Origin: Hyperoodon ampullatus
Taxonomy: Eukaryota > Chordata > Mammalia > Artiodactyla > Ziphiidae
Direction: 5' to 3'
Assembly: GCA_949752795.1 (NCBI GenBank)
Contig: CATKHW010000549.1
Location: forward strand, 372,001-436,000
DNA: 64,000 nucleotides
The notes beneath the pieces are model-generated. The model was not told the DNA's origin. It did not search any database and was given only the letters and a program-made list of their open reading frames with translations. This document shows positions 62,359 to 64,000 of this stretch, in pieces (within the stretch, counting starts at the first letter, position 1; every line of letters starts with the position of its first letter). Position numbers and translations under genes: made by a program.

Positions 62359-64000
62359 CTTGGCCAAAAAGGGCGTATGTGTTTTCTCCTGAATATATTC
62401 AGGAGAAAACGCATACGCCCTTTTTGGCCAAGCAAGCAAGCGGGCAATGCAAATCTGCACTACAAAGAAGTATCACTTCCCACCGATCAAAAGGGACATC
62501 CACAAAATGTGTAAAAACCAGAAAGGCAAGACAGGCCCTTGAGAACAGGGAGCCTTGTTATGCTGATGGGTGGGATGTAAATTGCCAACTGCCTGTCTGG
62601 AGGAGTGTATTGTGTTCCCTAAAACAAGTAAACAACAGAGCTACAGAGCCAAGGGCACTTCCAGTCTAGGGAATATACCTTCGGAAAACTGAAAATCAAT
62701 AAGACAGAGCCCCCCCAAAATTTAGGGCTGCACTACTTACAAGGACCTCAACTTGGGTACACCTTAAATATCCCAGGAAATATAAAAATGGTTCAAAAAA
62801 TTGTGGTACTTACGTACGATGGAATATCCCTCAGCCATGAAATCAATGTCATAAGACCAGTAGCAGCAAAATGGGTGGATTCAGGTACGATGATTCTAAG
62901 TGAAATAAGTCACACAGAAAAAGAAACTTATCATAAGATATCACTTATGAAGATCCTGTAAACATGGCTACACTTGAACTGAGTTAGGAAAGTGAACAGT
63001 GTCTCACATTTAGAAAACACTCTTATGCCTGCTTAATGGGGAAGGTGAGGTGGGATGATGCATAAAACAAGAGTTTGATATAAGCAGAGGTACCGTTCCA
63101 AAAACCAACTATGGAATAGACAAGACCTACACCTTCCTCAGTGAAAGGGACTCAAAACCCCATATTTCCCGCAGAGGAATATATCTGACTAGTAAGAATC
63201 TTAAAACCTATGTATTGATATGTCTCCGTAAGGGAATCAAGTGTGTCTAGACTGGCATAAACATGGCAGCGAGAATCAGCTCAAACCCACTATAAAAACG
63301 AATTTCAAAAATAAAACAAAAAAACTGGGAAATTCTTTACAATTCCTTCATGGTCTCTGATGAAACCTGGAATGACCCTATCTACAATGACAGCTGGATG
63401 TGGCATAAGGAGGGACACTTGGGACTGAGACGATTGGTGAGATTGGGTGAGCAAATGCAGACCCTTTAAAGCACAAATGCCTGGCACCCATTCCATGGGT
63501 CCCAACTCTCCAGGTTGAAGGGAATATTACTACAGCAATAACATGTACGCGAATCCTAGAGAATGGACACACTGTGAATACGAAAGTTTTCTAAAACTCA
63601 ACGAATAGTCCCTCTCCTGGTGCTCCGGTTTGACTTTCCATCTGCTTTACTATCAACCTCCCAACTTGGAGAGACAGCCCCTTTAACCTCCTGGTTCGCA
63701 CAGATTTCCAATTTGGCAGAGGATGAAAGGGAAGAGGGAGAACCAATGAGAGAGTAGCTGTTAGGCATTTGGACGGGCACATATCACTGTAATTTCCCGG
63801 CAGGAAGAAGAATTAACCAAAGTCTCAGTCCCCAACCGGGAACCAGCATAGGTCCTGAACCAAAATGTTGGACTTTCGGTCAGCTCACCAAAAACGAGTT
63901 GAAAAATGGAGCTCAGGGGCACAGCAATTCACAAACTGGCCGAGTAATAAAGGACAACTATCGTCCAAAAATCTGTTGAGGGAAGGCAGCGAGGCGGACT
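62359..64000 (+). repeat. Satellite unit f3 (partial, right edge)
   Basis: Class f unit cut by the window end before its right boundary. The opening palindrome has one TpG mismatch. It shares GATGGGTGGGATG and GAGCCCCCCCAAAA with f2. Confidence 0.92.

Larger units (their letters stand above)
55409..64000 (+). repeat. Higher-order repeat copy 3, partial (a, b/c fusion, d, e, f)
   Basis: The class a markers return after 55409. The next unit begins as class b and ends as class c, so one unit is missing relative to copies 1 and 2. Classes d, e and a truncated f follow to the window end. The array clearly continues past 64000. Confidence 0.9.

Noticed and set aside
1..64000. CENP-B box as a sign of centromeric function
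   Set aside because: I looked for the TTCG-N4-A-NN-CGGG core on both strands of the unit. Near cases such as TTCGACAATGATG and ATTCGTTGAG lack the required bases.
1..64000. Prokaryotic or phage content, CRISPR array, insertion sequences
   Set aside because: The repeats are 1.74 kb and contiguous without spacers, no transposase-like frame exists, and the content is mammalian L1-derived.
1..64000. SINEs, tRNA-like genes or telomeric repeats embedded in the array
   Set aside because: I saw no A/B-box pair, cloverleaf or TTAGGG run. Every unit has the same order with no insertion.

Overview
The whole 64 kb window is one uninterrupted head-to-tail satellite (macrosatellite) array. I see no functional protein-coding gene, RNA gene or CRISPR array in it. 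The repeat unit is about 1,738 bp (1,730-1,739 bp in this window). There are 35 complete units plus a partial unit at each edge, so the array continues beyond both ends. Unit boundaries are placed here at a 74-bp palindrome that recurs once per unit. That phase is a convenience, not a biological start.

The unit is built largely from the 3' end of a LINE-1 (L1) retrotransposon in + orientation. From the palindrome rightward come the C-terminal end of L1 ORF2 (broken by a stop and a frameshift, but readable down to its stop codon), an L1-like 3' UTR and an A-rich tail. The A-rich tail runs straight into what looks like an earlier ORF2 piece, then about 450 bp I cannot assign, then probable ORF2 sequence that is interrupted by the palindrome. 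The 3' UTR resembles L1s of Cetartiodactyla and other Laurasiatheria rather than primate L1. A ~1.74 kb satellite made of L1 sequence matches what I recall of the common cetacean satellite, so a whale or porpoise-group genome is the best guess. That identification rests on memory of the family, not on a database search.

The units form a higher-order repeat (HOR). Classes a to r (18 units, 31,291 bp) run from 1 to 31081 (copy 1, first unit partial), and the series restarts at 31082 (copy 2) and 55409 (copy 3). By eye, same-class units in different copies differ at only a few sites per kb, while different classes differ much more. Copy 1 contains a near-identical two-unit duplication (k-l and m-n). 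Copy 2 is four units shorter: classes j to n are replaced by one mosaic unit (46715-48453). Copy 3 has lost one unit through an in-register b/c fusion whose exchange lies within 58187-58221. These are footprints of unequal crossing-over or gene conversion.

The most unusual element is the palindrome (two 37-nt arms, no spacer). I located 36 copies, 8 of them perfect. It appears to interrupt the L1-derived sequence, has no L1 counterpart I can find, and carries four CpG sites. Many of its imperfections are CpG transitions. Any transcript of the array would contain one strong hairpin every 1.74 kb.
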